From: Crambe crambe
Taxonomy: Eukaryota; Porifera; Demospongiae; Poecilosclerida; Crambeidae
Assembly (NCBI GenBank): GCA_963924555.1
Contig: OZ004582.1
Span: forward strand, 2,108,001-2,172,000
Reading direction: 5' to 3'
DNA: 64,000 nt
Shown: piece after piece, positions 23,845 to 34,919 of the stretch
How positions within the stretch are numbered: the first letter of the stretch is position 1
Layout: each line of letters starts with the position of its first letter
Program-made: the position numbers and the translations under genes
The notes under the pieces: generated by a model
Database searches by the model: none
What the model saw: only the letters and a program-made list of their open reading frames with translations
What the model was told of the DNA's origin: nothing

Positions 23845-24025
23845 GACAAGCCTATGATGGAGCCTCCAATATGTCTGGCCGCCTTAAAGGAGTAGCTACA
23901 CAAATAAAGTCAGTGCAGCCAGCAGCAATATGAGGAGACTTAAAAATTTTCTCAGATCTTCTATGACTCAAGAAAGATTAAATCACGTTCTTCTACTTCA
24001 CTGCCTCAAGCCGAGAACAGATGAT
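23845..24025 (+). pseudogene. hAT/ZMYM-like transposase remnant
   Basis: After an acceptor (tatttcag) the sequence reads GQAYDGASNMSGRLKGVATQ, the conserved segment around the second catalytic Asp of DUF4371-type hAT proteins. It is followed after a stop by RRLKNFLRSSMTQERLN, which belongs to the carboxy-terminal dimerisation region. The several hundred residues normally between them are missing, so an internal deletion joined the two. Confidence 0.65.
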
Positions 24026-24228
24026 ATAAATGTACATACTATTGCTAGTACTTTTATTTCAACAAATGACAGAAGAATACAATACTTTGGAAATATATAA
24101 TTTTATGATGGTGCAAAATCAAAAATTGGCCTCCCCCTTCCCCTTGCCATGGCCTATATCCATGCAGTCCACAAAATCTAGCCCCCCCAAAGTGAAATTG
24201 CTTCCTACGCCTATGTTACTGCATTACT

Positions 24229-24666
24229 ACTTATCTTCCTGCTCTTTTCGGAGGTTCATGCCCATCACCTTTTTCTTAGCTACAACCTGAAACCCAAGTT
24301 CATGCATCCATTTCCTTGCGGTTTCCAGGCAGATTTTCCTAGGAAAACCTGGCTCAAGTGTCTGATTAGGTAACAGATCATTGTTAACCCAATCACAGAA
24401 ACTACCAACAGTCAAATTAGGTCTTCCTTTAACATTACTATTCGTACGAATAAAAATTTTAGCCTTTTTATTCAACCCTTCATTACTCCAAACTATACCA
24501 GACCTCTCATATCTCCCCCATTTACTTTCAGGTATACGACCATCATTATCATAAAAATGAGACCTCTATTCCCTAACACTTTTATCTGATCTCCCAATCA
24601 TCAAGCAGGCCAGTTCTGCAGCCTTAGTTTCACCTAAACCAAGATGTTTAGTAAGCTGAAAGCATA
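24229..24666 (-). pseudogene. Amino part of an uncharacterised DDE endonuclease-like gene
   Basis: Minus-strand reading: HLGLGETKAAELACLMIGRS (a helix-turn-helix start), a stop in place of the tryptophan of VREW, then RYERSGIVWSNEGLNKKA, GRPNLTVGSFCDWVNN, TLEPGFPRKICLETARKWMH, LGFQVV. I recall this order as the DNA-binding portion upstream of a DDE domain in repeated proteins of sponges and cnidarians. The DDE part is absent: sequence to the left (24100-24228) is a different repeat. Confidence 0.55.
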
Positions 24667-24669
24667 AAA

Positions 24670-24985
24670 ATAAGCCTAAGGACACCTTGTCATTGTTGCT
24701 TCATTCAGATTTACTTACAATCATACAAGCACATGTACAGCACAAATCGGTAAAGGTGACTAACTGGCTATATTATGATATACAACACTCCCACTTAATG
24801 TAGCAATTAATATTTGTCTTACACAAGTTCTTTCAGGCCAAAAAACTGACGTAATGTTTCGAACACATTTCGGGAAAGAGGCTTATAGTTAGTGCCCTTT
24901 ATAGGTAATCAGCACCAATAATTGTAACTCACTGATGATCTTGCTTATCGAGCTATGTCCTTGCTTTTTGGGGTGACTTTAACTC
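24670..24985 (-). pseudogene. Copia-like 3' terminus and LTR start
   Basis: On the minus strand a short reading frame ends NVFETLRQFFGLKELV then stop (24819-24821), like the carboxy end of Copia RNase H. It is followed by gtgggag and TGTTGTATATC at 24787, a polypurine tract and LTR start like those of the other two Copia pieces in the window. The rest of pol is missing. Confidence 0.4.
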
Positions 24986-25266
24986 AGGTAAGGAGTTTAT
25001 CTGTCCAGAAGAGGAAATCATTCCTCTACCCCAAAAATACCTACCATCGCCTGAACCTATGATGGATCTCTGTACAAGAAACTCATAATTATACAATGTC
25101 AGGATGATTATATCAGCCATAGCAATAGGATAGTTAAGATTGTGATAGTGTATGCGAGAATTGTGCTAGCTGTTCACGGGGGGTCCTGATATACATTAAT
25201 AATGGAATATATATCGCAAAAATTATAGAATCTACGTAGTGAGGATTGGTATGTCTTGTGTGTGGA

Positions 25267-25650
25267 CTCCGCTATGCCTTTAAGAAGGATGAAACCCGGT
25301 CTCTTGAAAGGTCATCTGCTAATTCGTTTTCGATGCCGGGTAAATGGGCTGCTGATACCTTAAACTGGAAATAAGCTTCAATGAAAAATAGACACCTGAG
25401 CATCTGCATTAAATGGGGATCTCTGCTATAACGGCTGTTGATGACTGCTACCACTGCAGCATTGTCACACCTAGCTCTGACATTGCCACCTTTCCATGCG
25501 TTACCCCACACAACTGCTGCTATTATTATGGGAATTAGCTCCTTGGCTGCTATCTGGAGGGGGTGTGTCTTGCTATTCCATGCAAGCTGGAACCACTTAT
25601 GGCCGTGCCAGGCCCCACATCCCCATGCACCTGATGCATCCGAAGTTTGC
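25267..25650 (-). pseudogene. RNase H of a DIRS-type retrotransposon
   Basis: The minus-strand frame from about 25650 to 25272 reads DASGAWGCGAWHGHKWFQL, IAAKELIPIIIAA, RCDNAAVVAVINS, PHLMQMLRCLFFIEA, and LPGIENELADDLSRDR. The order Asp-Glu-Asp-Asp and the phrases MQMLRCLFFIEA and ADDLSR are typical of the RNase H of DIRS/Ngaro-like elements. It is cut off sharply at about 25650, where a hAT-like piece on the plus strand begins. Confidence 0.65.
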
Positions 25651-26376
25651 GCTATTGTGGTTAATGATGAGTCTCGAGATATTGTTAGTGCAGTGAGAGA
25701 GATTGAGACAGTAATAGCAACAATTCAAGATGTCAGAGAAAATGTTCAAACACACCACTCAAAATGGTTTCCATCAAAAATATGTGCTCAACTGTTGGTA
25801 CTGTGCCATCTTTGCCAAGGAGACAAACCCATCGCAGCAACATGCCAGCTGAGACACCTAGTGAGTACTATTGTCGTACTATATCCATCCCACTCTTAGA
25901 TCACCTTCTCTCTGAAATGAATTCTCGATTCGGAAAAAATCAGCAAACTGCTCTGTTAGGCCTCTCAATAGTACCTTCTGTTCTAGTTACCCTTCCAGCT
26001 GAAGATTGCAATTCCAAGGTCAAGCAACTTGCTGAGCTGTATGAAAATGATCTACCATCACCTGAGTGCATTGAAAGTGAACTACACAGCTGGCAAATTA
26101 AATGGAAAAAACAACTGAAGGATCATGGAGAAGCTAGTCTGCCTTCAAGCCCAACACATCAGACAGGTCAGCACTATGTTCCCCAATATCAGAGCTCTTA
26201 TCAGAATTCTCTGCACACTGCCAGTCACATCATGCTCTGCTGAGATCCTTCAGTGGATTTGTCGTTTGTCTGGACTGACCCTTCACTGTGATATTCCTAT
26301 TGATATCTCCGCAGCTATCGATGATTTTGCCAGGCGCCATCGTGGAGATCAATTGACCTGTTGTGATGACAATTGA
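25651..26376 (+). pseudogene. hAT transposase (DUF4371 type) carboxy half
   Basis: The frames read DIVSAVREIETVIATIQDVR, then RSNMPAETPSEYYCRTI, IPLLDHLLSEMNSRF, NQQTALLGLSIVPSVLVTLP, LPSPECIESELHSWQIKWKK, and MFPNIRALIRILCTLPVTSC. These are the linker and hAT dimerisation parts of proteins annotated in animals as 52 kDa repressor-like/ZMYM-like. Frame shifts lie near 25830 and 26125, and part of the terminal block is deleted near 26245. Confidence 0.7.
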
Positions 26377-26384
26377 CCTTGTTT

Positions 26385-26512
26385 AGAATTATGATGACTT
26401 AATCACGTGCTCACGTGACTAAAAGTGGGCGTGGTACCCTAAAAATCGTCCGGGCGCTTTGCGCCCAATCTCTTCAGCACCCTCCTATCAAGTTTTCTAG
26501 ACACACCACTGG
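26385..26512. mobile_element. MITE fragment, right end
   Basis: gtgggcgtggtaccctaaaaatcg...agcaccctcctatcaagttttctagacacaccactgg repeats the 3' half of the MITE at 13176-13624 in diverged form. No left terminus is present. Confidence 0.5.
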
Positions 26513-26675
26513 TAGAAGTAGAGAAGTAGGCTACTAACCGGCTCATTCAGAACCGCTGCAAGTTATGATGTAATTTTTCTTTATTCTTAATTACCGCATG
26601 TATACATGTACCAAACTTGAATGCAACCAAATCTCTGCTACTGCTAGCCTAAGATTAAGTATTTCAAATTGAAAG

Positions 26676-27525
26676 ATGTCGGCGTTTGATGCCTTGAACT
26701 TGCTGTCATTCGTGAAAAGGCGCATTCAAAGTGGTGCGAGCCATAAGGCTATAGTGGAAGAGCTGAGAAATTATTATCCTGGAGTAAGGGGGATTAATAT
26801 CAGAAGTTTGAAGAGGTTTTGTGTGGCTCACAATTTGCACGCTACTGCAAGGTGCAGCGATGGGGTCCTCGATATTTTAGTGGCCTATGTTGCAGGAACT
26901 GTAAGTTGATCATATACATGCATGCATGGTGTTTAATCTCAAATCGACCCAATTCCTTTGCCTAAGTCACTTTGCTCAAATTGCTAGCTAGCAAATTCTG
27001 AGGTCCGCTATATAGATTGGACCTGCTTGTCTGATTAGCTCATGTAGCTATACACAACGAAATTAAGGTTTCCCAGCATAGAATTGGCCTTTCCTTTAAG
27101 CGAATGTACCCTAACTATCACCAGCAGAGACGAAATACTATGCAGCAACTTGTAAACCCAGTTCCATACATTGCTGCGTACTTCAGTGAAAAACTCCACA
27201 TCGATCAGAACGAAAAATTGGTTTTATACAGAGTAACCCATGTATGTGCGGTGGACGGGTTTAGTGGGAAAATAATCGGTTTTGTATCAATGCCAGTCAA
27301 GAGCAATGGAATTATTTATGAGAAGTTATATAGGTAAGATTCAACAAAGACTAAATAAGTAGAAATTAATTTCATCTTGTGTAATTTTCTGCCTTTACTA
27401 TTATAAATTCCCAGGGAAATAGTCCTGAAATATGGATTATGGGATCAATTGCGTACAGATAAAGGTGTTTGTCTTTGTTTATAAATAAAACTTTATCTCC
27501 TCATCTGCAAACAACTTCTAGAATG
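26676..27525 (+). pseudogene. Integrase-like transposase gene, decayed copy A
   Basis: Paralogue of the intact gene at 29349-31546. Exon 1 (26676-26900, MSAFDALNLLSFVKRR..., donor gtaagt) is 225 bases, the same length as in the intact copy. Exon 2, read up to 27333, has lost its first codons but keeps HIDQNEKL with the first catalytic Asp and GFSGKIIGFVSMPVK. Exon 3 starts at 27415 (EIVLKYGLWDQLRTDK, second Asp) and then loses frame; a remnant of the next segment (ctgcaaacaacttct) is visible to about 27525. The third catalytic residue and the carboxy part are missing. Confidence 0.8.
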
Positions 27526-27534
27526 ATAAGTGGC

Positions 27535-28010
27535 ACAGAGTGTCCTCATTTGTGACCTGATTTGCAAAAACCCACATTGTAGCGAAAATAAAAAATTTTT
27601 TGCTACGTTGATATTCATTATCTAAGGCCCTCTGGCTCTCTACTGCGCAAATTTCAAAGCTCTAGCTCCTATGATGCCTGAGGAACAGCTCCTAGAAAAC
27701 TCCAGGTAGCGTTCACGCCCGCGGACTACTAAAAGTTGAGTGGGTGTGGTTTCGAACTAGAGTCAGAGAGATGCTAGTTTCTCGCCTCCTGGCGCTAAAG
27801 AGTGCCAACTAAGGCTCAGCGGAGAGCAACAAGGTACCGAAGGTAGCGTAGTTAGCTTAGTTAGTTCATATTTCAAACGTATAAGCTAGAAAGCCTACCT
27901 TAGTTCTGGTGATTTCCACATGGCTTTCTCTCCGTGCACGAAGCTTTCATGGCTGGCTAACTAGCTTTAGCGCTTTATTTGAAGTCTTTCTAAGCTCTAA
28001 AACTTTGCCA
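27535..28010 (+). repeat. Dispersed repeat, copy 1
   Basis: The 3' part (27865-28005: cgtataagct(a/g)gaaagcctaccttagttctggtgattt...ccgtgcacgaagctttcat...ctttagcgctttatttgaag) recurs at 29940-30070, 45630-45745 and, inverted, 61700-61890. The upstream part (27580-27700) holds a gcaaaaaattttt-type tract that also has a counterpart at the 61.6 kb copy. Non-coding; family type (MITE or SINE) is unresolved. Confidence 0.6.
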
Positions 28011-28020
28011 GATATTAGTA

Positions 28021-28716
28021 ATGTTTGATAACAATGGAGATGCTCAACATATTCACAGTGTTATAATGAAGGAGTTTCCAGTTTTAACAATGTGTGGAGG
28101 ATATACGCTTCTACGTCTAGCAGAAAATTCTCATAATATGGTTGAAATTGAAGGACCGGATAATGGAATGACGGTTCAATACCTCAAGGATATCTTAAAT
28201 CATGCGAAGCTATACATCAGACCACTGCAAAAGGATATAACTAATGAAGATATGAAACCTTATTCAACTCCACAAGTAAGACTGGAAGATTATTATTTTG
28301 GTTTAATATTTTTGCAGATAGCTATTGAGCTAGCTATATATAGCTACTGACTTAAAATATTTGTAATTATAGGATGAAGTTATTGAACCTACCGAATTTT
28401 GCAAGACATAGAGCCATGTGTTTATGCCGTGGACTTTCTTTAATGAAGTTCGATTCACTCATGAGTTCATTTCCTAGTTTATTAAAGAAAGCTTTTCAAC
28501 CTCCTGAATGCAAGATAACATCTGATTACATACAAGATCTGTTCATTCCAGACTTTTCTGCTAGGGGCAGTAATAGTAGAAATAAGGAGGAGGTAAATAA
28601 TGATGATGTGGATTCGTTATCTTCGTTAGCTACCCCTATCATATATACAGGTCAGGGAGATGATGGTTCTCCTAACCTGAAAGATGTGGTTTTCATAACG
28701 GGGTGTGAATCGGGGT
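28021..28716 (+). pseudogene. HECT-type gene fragment (amino-terminal region)
   Basis: Exon 28021-28276 reads HSVIMKEFPVLTMCGGYTLL and YLKDILNHAKLYIRPLQKDI, ending at a donor gtaaga. The block GGY..L...(I/Y)IRPLQ matches the region upstream of the HECT domain at 48856-49101 (GGGFQF, TYIRPLQ), and I know it from TE-linked HECT proteins. A second segment to 28716 ends at GAATCGGGG|tgagtg or one base earlier and is serine/aspartate-rich. No HECT catalytic part follows. It lies between the two integrase-like genes. Confidence 0.5.
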
Positions 28717-28719
28717 GAG

Positions 28720-29348
28720 TGAATATTGGGGCCAATCAACATTCAATGTAATAATCACTAATAATAAGCAACTTAAGTCTCAAACAATTACATAAACATG
28801 CTATGTTATTGATTATGCTTTTACAATTTTCCTCTGCTTATTATTTGAGAAATTAAAAATTGACGACCCTTACCATACTTAATACACACAACGCGTCATA
28901 ATGCATCATCTACCCCGCCCCATAAAAAAATGGCTATACTTTAACCTGCCAAAACCCGCAGCAAGTACAGCGGGTGTAGCAGAAACAAGCTGCAGCAGAT
29001 CTCTAAGCTAGTTTGAATCTTCATTTGTCTTCCTAGATACTCCCTTGCTGAAAAATCAGTTATCGTTTGCACTCTAAGTTTCATAGCCTTCATGATTGAA
29101 ATTTGGTCAGCCACTAATAATTACTTCAAAAATTTACTGGGGCTATTCTAGTTATTGCATGCACTCCTGTCAGCTGGCTAAATTGCAGCCTTTCGAACAT
29201 GAACAACAGTGAACACCCTAAGACAGATCTAGATGAATGATTATTTACAAGGTTAGCCACCCCTATTATAACATCATGCACATTATACAAAGGTTTACAG
29301 TCAAAAACAATTGTGATAAATGATTCAGCTTTTTCATGATTCTAATGT
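28720..29348. other. Spacer downstream of integrase-like gene B
   Basis: No gene found. AT-rich with a C-rich piece near 28905-28925 (ctaccccgcccc). It lies between the truncated HECT fragment and the 3' end of the intact integrase-like gene, where the left terminus of that element would be expected, but I could not find an inverted repeat pairing with sequence right of 34000. Confidence 0.35.
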
Positions 29349-31546
29349 TTAAGAACTATGAGCCAGCCGATAAGTAACATCAATAAGATACTTCAAGGCA
29401 CTACAGAAAGATGATCCACATCCATTGCTCACTTCAAAAAACAATGTTTGAAATGAATAATGTGAAGAAAATGATTGATAACGGATGGCCTTTTTATCAC
29501 TGAAAGTTTCCAGAGGGTCAGTGCCAAAGGAACATGGTTCAGATATGGTGCCACTAGTAACAGCAGCATACTGCTGTATTGCCACATCTGTTGATGGCAG
29601 TAGTCTAGAATCGATTTTTTTAGCTCTGTTGTTGACATTCATCATAACATTAGGGATTCCACGCTTGATGCTACGCTTATGACCACCTATATAGAATAAG
29701 AACATAATTCAGTGACTTAGAAAGCAGTAGGTTTTCTAAGTGCCTATATATATATATATAACAGTAGGTTTTCTAAGACTTAGAAAACCTACTGTTTGGC
29801 TCTCTCAGGGCATAGTTGCATGTGTCATGCAGTAAATTTCCAGACACACCTGCACACTATAAGATAGTGGGTGGGTTTTGAACTTAAGTTGTAAGAGAAA
29901 GTCTTCTGGAACCAAAGGTATATACTAAGTGACATAGTAAGTTCATATTTCCAAGTATATAAGCTGAAAAAGCCTGTCTGTGTTTCAACTTGCAGCAAGA
30001 ATTTCTGCATGTGCTCTTAACGGCCAGCTAGCTAACATTAACGCTTCATTTGAAGCCTTTCTATCTTTTTCAAGGTTGTTTTGCATGGTTACTATGTTCC
30101 AAATAAGCTAAACGACTTGACCAACGGGATCCTCAGGCCCTTAGTAGCACCCTCACTGCACTCAGGTCACTACAGCCCAGGACCTTCAGGTCTCTAAATA
30201 ACTTATGATCCCCCAGTCTCGTCTAATACCATCTGCTCACAGCAATGGCTAAAACTCAAATTGCAGTTGAACTCATTCTTCACCTGGTATGGGATGGGCA
30301 TTCCAAGAAGCAACAAAAAGGGATGCTCCAACATTGGCAACATGTAGCGTCAGCCAGGAACAACAAAACTGATGAAGGGGATCATCCACACTAATTTCTC
30401 CTTTCTGCGTCATTTCTACAAGAAATGCTTTTAATGGATAGTTGATTCTGCGGTTAACTTCGACCCACAACCGTTCAACAGTGTGATTCTATGAACAAAG
30501 AAATAAAATTAGAATGGACCAGCTTGTTGAAACTGAAAAGTTGTATGGCTGACATGAAATCACAGCACAGGGTTATTCCTCATTATACTCGCCTTTTTGG
30601 AAGTTGTTTGCAAATGTGGTGGTTTATTGGTACAATATCGATAAGATGACAAGGTTTTGTTGATAAACAGTGCAAGATACCACTCCTTTCCTTTGTCAAT
30701 TCTAATCTGATCCCACAGGCCATATGTGGTTACTATTTCCCTGCATGTTAATTAAAAATAATTATGATAATCAAATAATTCTCCTACAGTTACGTACTTA
30801 CCTATATAACTTATTATATATGATTCCGTTGCTCTTCACAGGCATGGAAATAAAGCCGACTATTTTGCCACTATAACCATCTATAGCACATACATGTGTC
30901 ACTCCATACATTATTAGCTTTTCATTTTGATCAACGTGGAGTTTCTCTCCAAAGTAGGAAGCAGTATAAGGAATAGGGTTGATCAACCGATGGATAGTAT
31001 TCTGCCTGCGGGAATGATGAAATGGGCTTACACGTTTAAGTGAATACCCGACACGTTGTTGGGAGACCTTTAACCCTTGACTAGCTAGGAATCCAGTCAT
31101 CATTTTCCGACCATAGGAAGGGCCAACCTGAAAGGTAGAACAAAGACAGAGTGCTTGGTACAGTGGGCATTATTTAAATTGGTGTGCTTCAATTAGAGTA
31201 GGAAGATGATGCTTAACAAAAGTGGTCCCACACAATTAAGTCATTATTACGAGAGCCTCTGAGGTTTAACCCTTGCCTATGGATTTCTAGCCTTCAAAAC
31301 AACTGAGCCATTACAACTCACCTTCCCAATGCCAAAAGCCACCAAAATGTCAAGGATCTGATCATTACAGAACGATCTAGCGTGTAGACCACGGGAGGAA
31401 CAAAACCGTTTAAGACTTCTGACACTGATCCCCCTAACACCGGGAAACAAGCGCTTGAGCTCTTCAACGATTGTCTTATACTTAGCACCGGATTTAATTC
31501 TCCTTTCTACTAAAGGCAGTAAACCTAGCTCTTCAATCACCGACAT
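29349..31546 (-). CDS. Integrase-like DDE transposase, five exons, apparently intact
   Basis: Exons on the minus strand: 31546-31322, 31127-30802, 30740-30593, 30488-30284, 29686-29349; total 1242 bases, 413 codons plus stop, all phases consistent. Introns are 194, 61, 104 and 597 bases; the third has a GC donor (AAAAAG|GCGAGT), the rest are GT-AG. Residues 1-75 form a helix-turn-helix-like domain. The rve fold follows, with Asp in LHVDQNEKL, GVTHVCAIDGYSGKIVGF, Asp in IRIDKGKEWYLALF and Glu in NHTVERLWVEVNRR, a DDE triad. The tail has GHKRSIKRGIPN and FGTDPLE. The family is a repeated integrase-core type in fish, cnidarians and sponges. It sits head-to-head with the RING gene. Role in transposition is inferred. 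Confidence 0.85.
29714..29796. repeat. Small palindromic insertion in intron 4 of the integrase-like gene
   Basis: Bases 29761-29777 and 29779-29795 are perfect inverted copies (acagtaggttttctaag). A second, shorter inverted pair built from the same words lies at 29714-29741, with a (TA)n run between. It looks like a pair of small hairpin-type MITE ends and may explain the size of this intron. A copy of the dispersed repeat (29940-30070) lies in the same intron. Confidence 0.6.
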
Positions 31547-31669
31547 GTTGGCAATTGGTCGTCTCTAGCTAGCTCTGATCTTACAAATTGAACGCATGCG
31601 CAAAAACAGCCACGTGCGCGACTGCTCAAGCATCAATCTTATTTTGAATCCTCTTTGTGACTGGGAGAG
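31547..31669. promoter_or_regulatory. Shared upstream region of the divergent integrase-like and RING genes
   Basis: Only 123 bases separate the two start codons (31546 minus, 31670 plus). It contains cgcatgcgc and cacgtgcgcg, GC-rich palindromic words in an otherwise AT-rich region, but no convincing TATA box for either gene. A bidirectional promoter is the simplest reading; both 5' untranslated regions must be short or overlapping. Inferred from spacing only. Confidence 0.4.
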
Positions 31670-33995
31670 ATGGCACGTAACATAGTGGAGCTAAAACGAG
31701 ATGGGCGATCATATGAAGTGGAAGCAAGTCAACTTTCTGCAAACAACATTGGGATAATGTTTGGAGTAAGTGCTTCAGGGACCTAAGCCCCCTTTGTTTA
31801 ATAACTCTCTATTATAGCTTGATCCGAAGACCGTGTGGTTAAAAGACACCATTAGTGGAAGATGCTACTTCCCCGGTGGAGATGGCTTCCAATTCCAAGA
31901 TTTTGAAGAGCACACGTACACATTGGTTGTGGAAGGAGCTCCTCCAGCTGCTGACAGGTAAACTGGGCTGTATAGTCAATTGCATGTGGCTGTGAAGATG
32001 AGCTAATTAGCAGCAATAATTGCATGTATGGGAACTGTGTGTTTAGAAATTATAGTCTTTTGAAATTTTTTTTAGGTTTCCACTTGCACTCTCAGCTACT
32101 GATCAGTCGGCTGGCCCATCCACCCCTAGTTTGTATCCATCCACCCCTAGTAGTAGTAATACAAAAGGATTATCTGGTGGGAAGTACAACTCCTGCATAG
32201 CTAAAGTAGTGAAAGCTGAAAAGAAAGTTTTGACAGGTGGAAAAATAGAATTCCATTCTTTGGAAGTAACGTATGTGGATTTGAAGCCATCAACAGCCAA
32301 TGTGCTCTATGTCCAATCTTGCGTGCAGAAGAAGTGGGGGGATGATTATGTAATTGTATCGAATGATGGATTAAGAATTTGTGACAGTTCAGCTACCAGA
32401 GGTATGTTAAATACTGTGCTTTTCACTTCAGTTGTCCAACTGTCATTGGAAATGCTTGAACCACTTCACAGTACAGCTTAGTTTACACAAAGAACAATAG
32501 TATTACTTGACAAGCATAGACAACTGAAGTAAAAAGCCACCCACAGAGTCTAAATAATGCACACCATCTCAAAGGTAGTTTTCAAATGCCAAATTACAAT
32601 TTTTGTGAACAGTAAGTAAAGGAGGGCCAGGCTGCTTGAATACATGGCACATAGGCGACATCTATACCTAAACTGAGTTTTGGTGTCTGCATTTGATGAT
32701 GCTTAAAGGTTCACCACTCCTCATGCCTAATACACAAATTATATGGAGATCCAGTATCTTTCACATGATACCCATAGCAAACACTAATAATAAAACACAA
32801 CAGTTGAAAAGCATGGAGATTACTTTTTCTCAGAATAGCACCCATGCCCCATAGTAACTGTAAGGGGTAGGTGCAGGGTGCACTGGAATATTAGGAGCTG
32901 ATAAGAATGATCTCAATACCGAAATCAAATTGACTATGGGTAAAGAATGATGGGAATACCACAACTTAAATCAGTGTGAGTGTTTGTTGTCGCAGGAAAA
33001 GGATTGAGTTAGAATCTTAGTTGGCCCCAGCACCAAAGGAGCTGAGGCTTTGTTTTGGGGCCTTTCTGGACTTTACCCATGAGCATCGAGAAATTATTTA
33101 GGCGAAGTTGGTAGCTAGAGTTGCATGCCCTACTTTTATGGGTACTGGTTTGCAATCACGAGGGTCAAAAGTTGATTCCAGACAGTCAGTGAAAAGCTTG
33201 CATTCCACAAGTACGTATTGCATGTATATATCGATGGCCATGTGAGATAAGTCAAAGCTGCAAGCTTTCATGGATTTTCCCTTTTAAATTTGAGAAAAAT
33301 GTGTACCACCAACTACCAGTTATTGTTGTAGAATGATTACCTATACAAAACCTGATCCTGGTCCCATTAAGAAGAGATATGCAAATAAAAAATTCATTTT
33401 TTAGCAAACTAAACTTCCAAGTTATCGATTTTGAACTGCCTTAACAAAGTTATTTGGTTTCAGATGTTACACCCACTTTTATTATTGTATAGGAATTAAA
33501 TTTTGGAAAGTAGGCAGTAGGAAACTGTATGCAGTGCTAAATAACGACCTTAAAGGGAAGAGAAAGCACTATTCTGACTCGGAAGATGAAGTTCCTATTA
33601 AGAAACGTTCTCGTGTTCTGGAAAAGTTGGACATTATAGAATCAAAACTCTCAAAGATTTTCGAAGTGAAATCTCATCTTCCAATGCCTCTAGGACTATC
33701 CTCACTCATTTTGGATGCATTTCGATGTAACATCTGTAAGCAATCCCCTATGATCCCTCCAGCTATTTTTGCCAGATGTTGCAAAAGGATTGTTGGTTGC
33801 GAAAAGTGTGTGGATCAATGGTATAAGGGGGAGGATGGATTGGTGAAGAAGTGTCCAATGTGCCGTGGTGATCGGGGATTTGCAGACACATCAAAAGTTC
33901 TAGGCATTGATGAATTTCTCGTTGGTGTAGGTGGCATTCTACATGTCCCTCCTCCACCATCTTCACATGAGGACCTTGACTTGGGAGACGATTGA
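31670..33995 (+). CDS. RING-type zinc finger protein, four exons, apparently intact, paired with transposase
   Basis: Exons 31670-31765, 31818-31957, 32076-32401 and 33493-33995 give 1065 bases (354 codons plus stop) with consistent phases and GT-AG sites. Residues 1-80 (MARNIVELKRDGRSYEV, TVWLKDTISGRCYFPG) form a small domain of unknown type. A serine/proline linker and a central block (LEVTYVDLKP, KKWGDDYVIVSNDG, FWKVGSRKLYAVLN) follow, then a basic segment (KKRSRVLEKL) and a carboxy-terminal RING-like finger: CNICKQSP...CCKRIVGCEKCVDQWY...CPMCRGDRGF. I recall this layout in multi-copy fish and cnidarian proteins of unknown role. A RING suggests E3 ubiquitin ligase activity; this is inference. 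Intron 3 (32402-33492) is long and holds no gene. Confidence 0.75.
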
Positions 33996-34039
33996 TGGCT
34001 TCTGCTTCTGTTTTCACTAACTTTTTGTAGTACTGCAAT

Positions 34040-34480
34040 ATTGTTCATCATTTTCGCTTGCCTTCAGTGGAAAACAATCCATTCAGACAAGAACCTCCTT
34101 GTAAAAATTAACAGCTGGCCATGGCTCTGTAGATGTAGCTATAGCTAGTCATAGGCCATGCAACTAGATTTGTTCTTGTTATTCAGACTTTTATGAGGGA
34201 GGGATTTCAATATTCAATATAATCATTCTAGCCAAAAATTTTCTCAGTGAAATTTATTGGTTTGCCACCTAAAAATTATTATAATTAAAATTATTGTAGC
34301 TACCTATAGCTATATCTAATCTGCAATTGACATTATCCTCCAACTTTGGAGGGCGAGGACATGCATGGCCTTGCAATCTCTCCATAATAGCTGTGATAGC
34401 TGATATGTCACTAATGTGTACATGCATGCACAATATCAGGATGCTATCACATGGCCGTGGATATAATAACTGGATGCATG
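34040..34480. other. Spacer downstream of the RING gene
   Basis: No gene or clear repeat. Contains short tagctatagct-type words typical of the whole window and an AT-rich patch near 34260-34300. The right terminus of an integrase-RING element would be expected here or further right, but none could be identified by eye. Confidence 0.3.
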
Positions 34481-34499
34481 TATGTTGTGTATAGCTACA

Positions 34500-34625
34500 T
34501 GTTACTGTACTCTCATCATATGACTCCACTAGGTGTTGTATAACTTCACACAGTCTGGATAGTGCTTCAATTAACTCAGTGCTGGTTGTCTGTGCTCCAA
34601 CAGCTGCTGAAGAACTCGCAGCCAT
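34500..34625 (-). CDS. Possible first exon of an integrase-like gene
   Basis: ATG at 34625 opens MAASSSAAVGAQTTSTEL followed by a helical stretch (LSRLCEVIQHLVESYDEST). This resembles in style the amino ends of the integrase-like genes at 12.3 and 16.5 kb (initial MAAS in one, amphipathic helices in both). No downstream exon with GRP..I or a DDE core is found to its left. Weak assignment. Confidence 0.25.
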
Positions 34626-34783
34626 AATAGGTCAGTCAAATCAATGCACCGGAAGTCATCTATTGAGTCAATTGCCTTGTGGGTGTGGCACAATTAAAAT
34701 TCCACACCGGCACCCGCATGATGTCCTGGCCGCGCCGGGCAAATTTTTTTTTTGGACAAGGCTTTGACTTACAGGGGTTTTCA

Positions 34784-34913
34784 GGTTGGTTGACACAAAA
34801 TTTGCCGACTGTGCAAATTTAAGATCATTGAATTTATATGACAGTATATTGTGCTCGCTTGAATTTATCTTGCACATGTGCAAATTCTACTGGTCAACCA
34901 ACCTGTAGAAAAT
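34784..34913. mobile_element. MITE with 13-base terminal inverted repeats
   Basis: caggttggttgac (left, from about 34784) is repeated inverted as gtcaaccaacctg (right, ending about 34913). Between them, about 105 AT-rich bases include two more gcaaattt words in opposite orientation. Non-coding, so a non-autonomous DNA element is likely. Confidence 0.6.
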
Positions 34914-34919
34914 TTTTAC

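Noticed and set aside
29320-31670. Terminal inverted repeats around the integrase-RING pair
   Set aside because: No pair of inverted words longer than about ten bases was found in the flanks I compared; needs other genomic copies.
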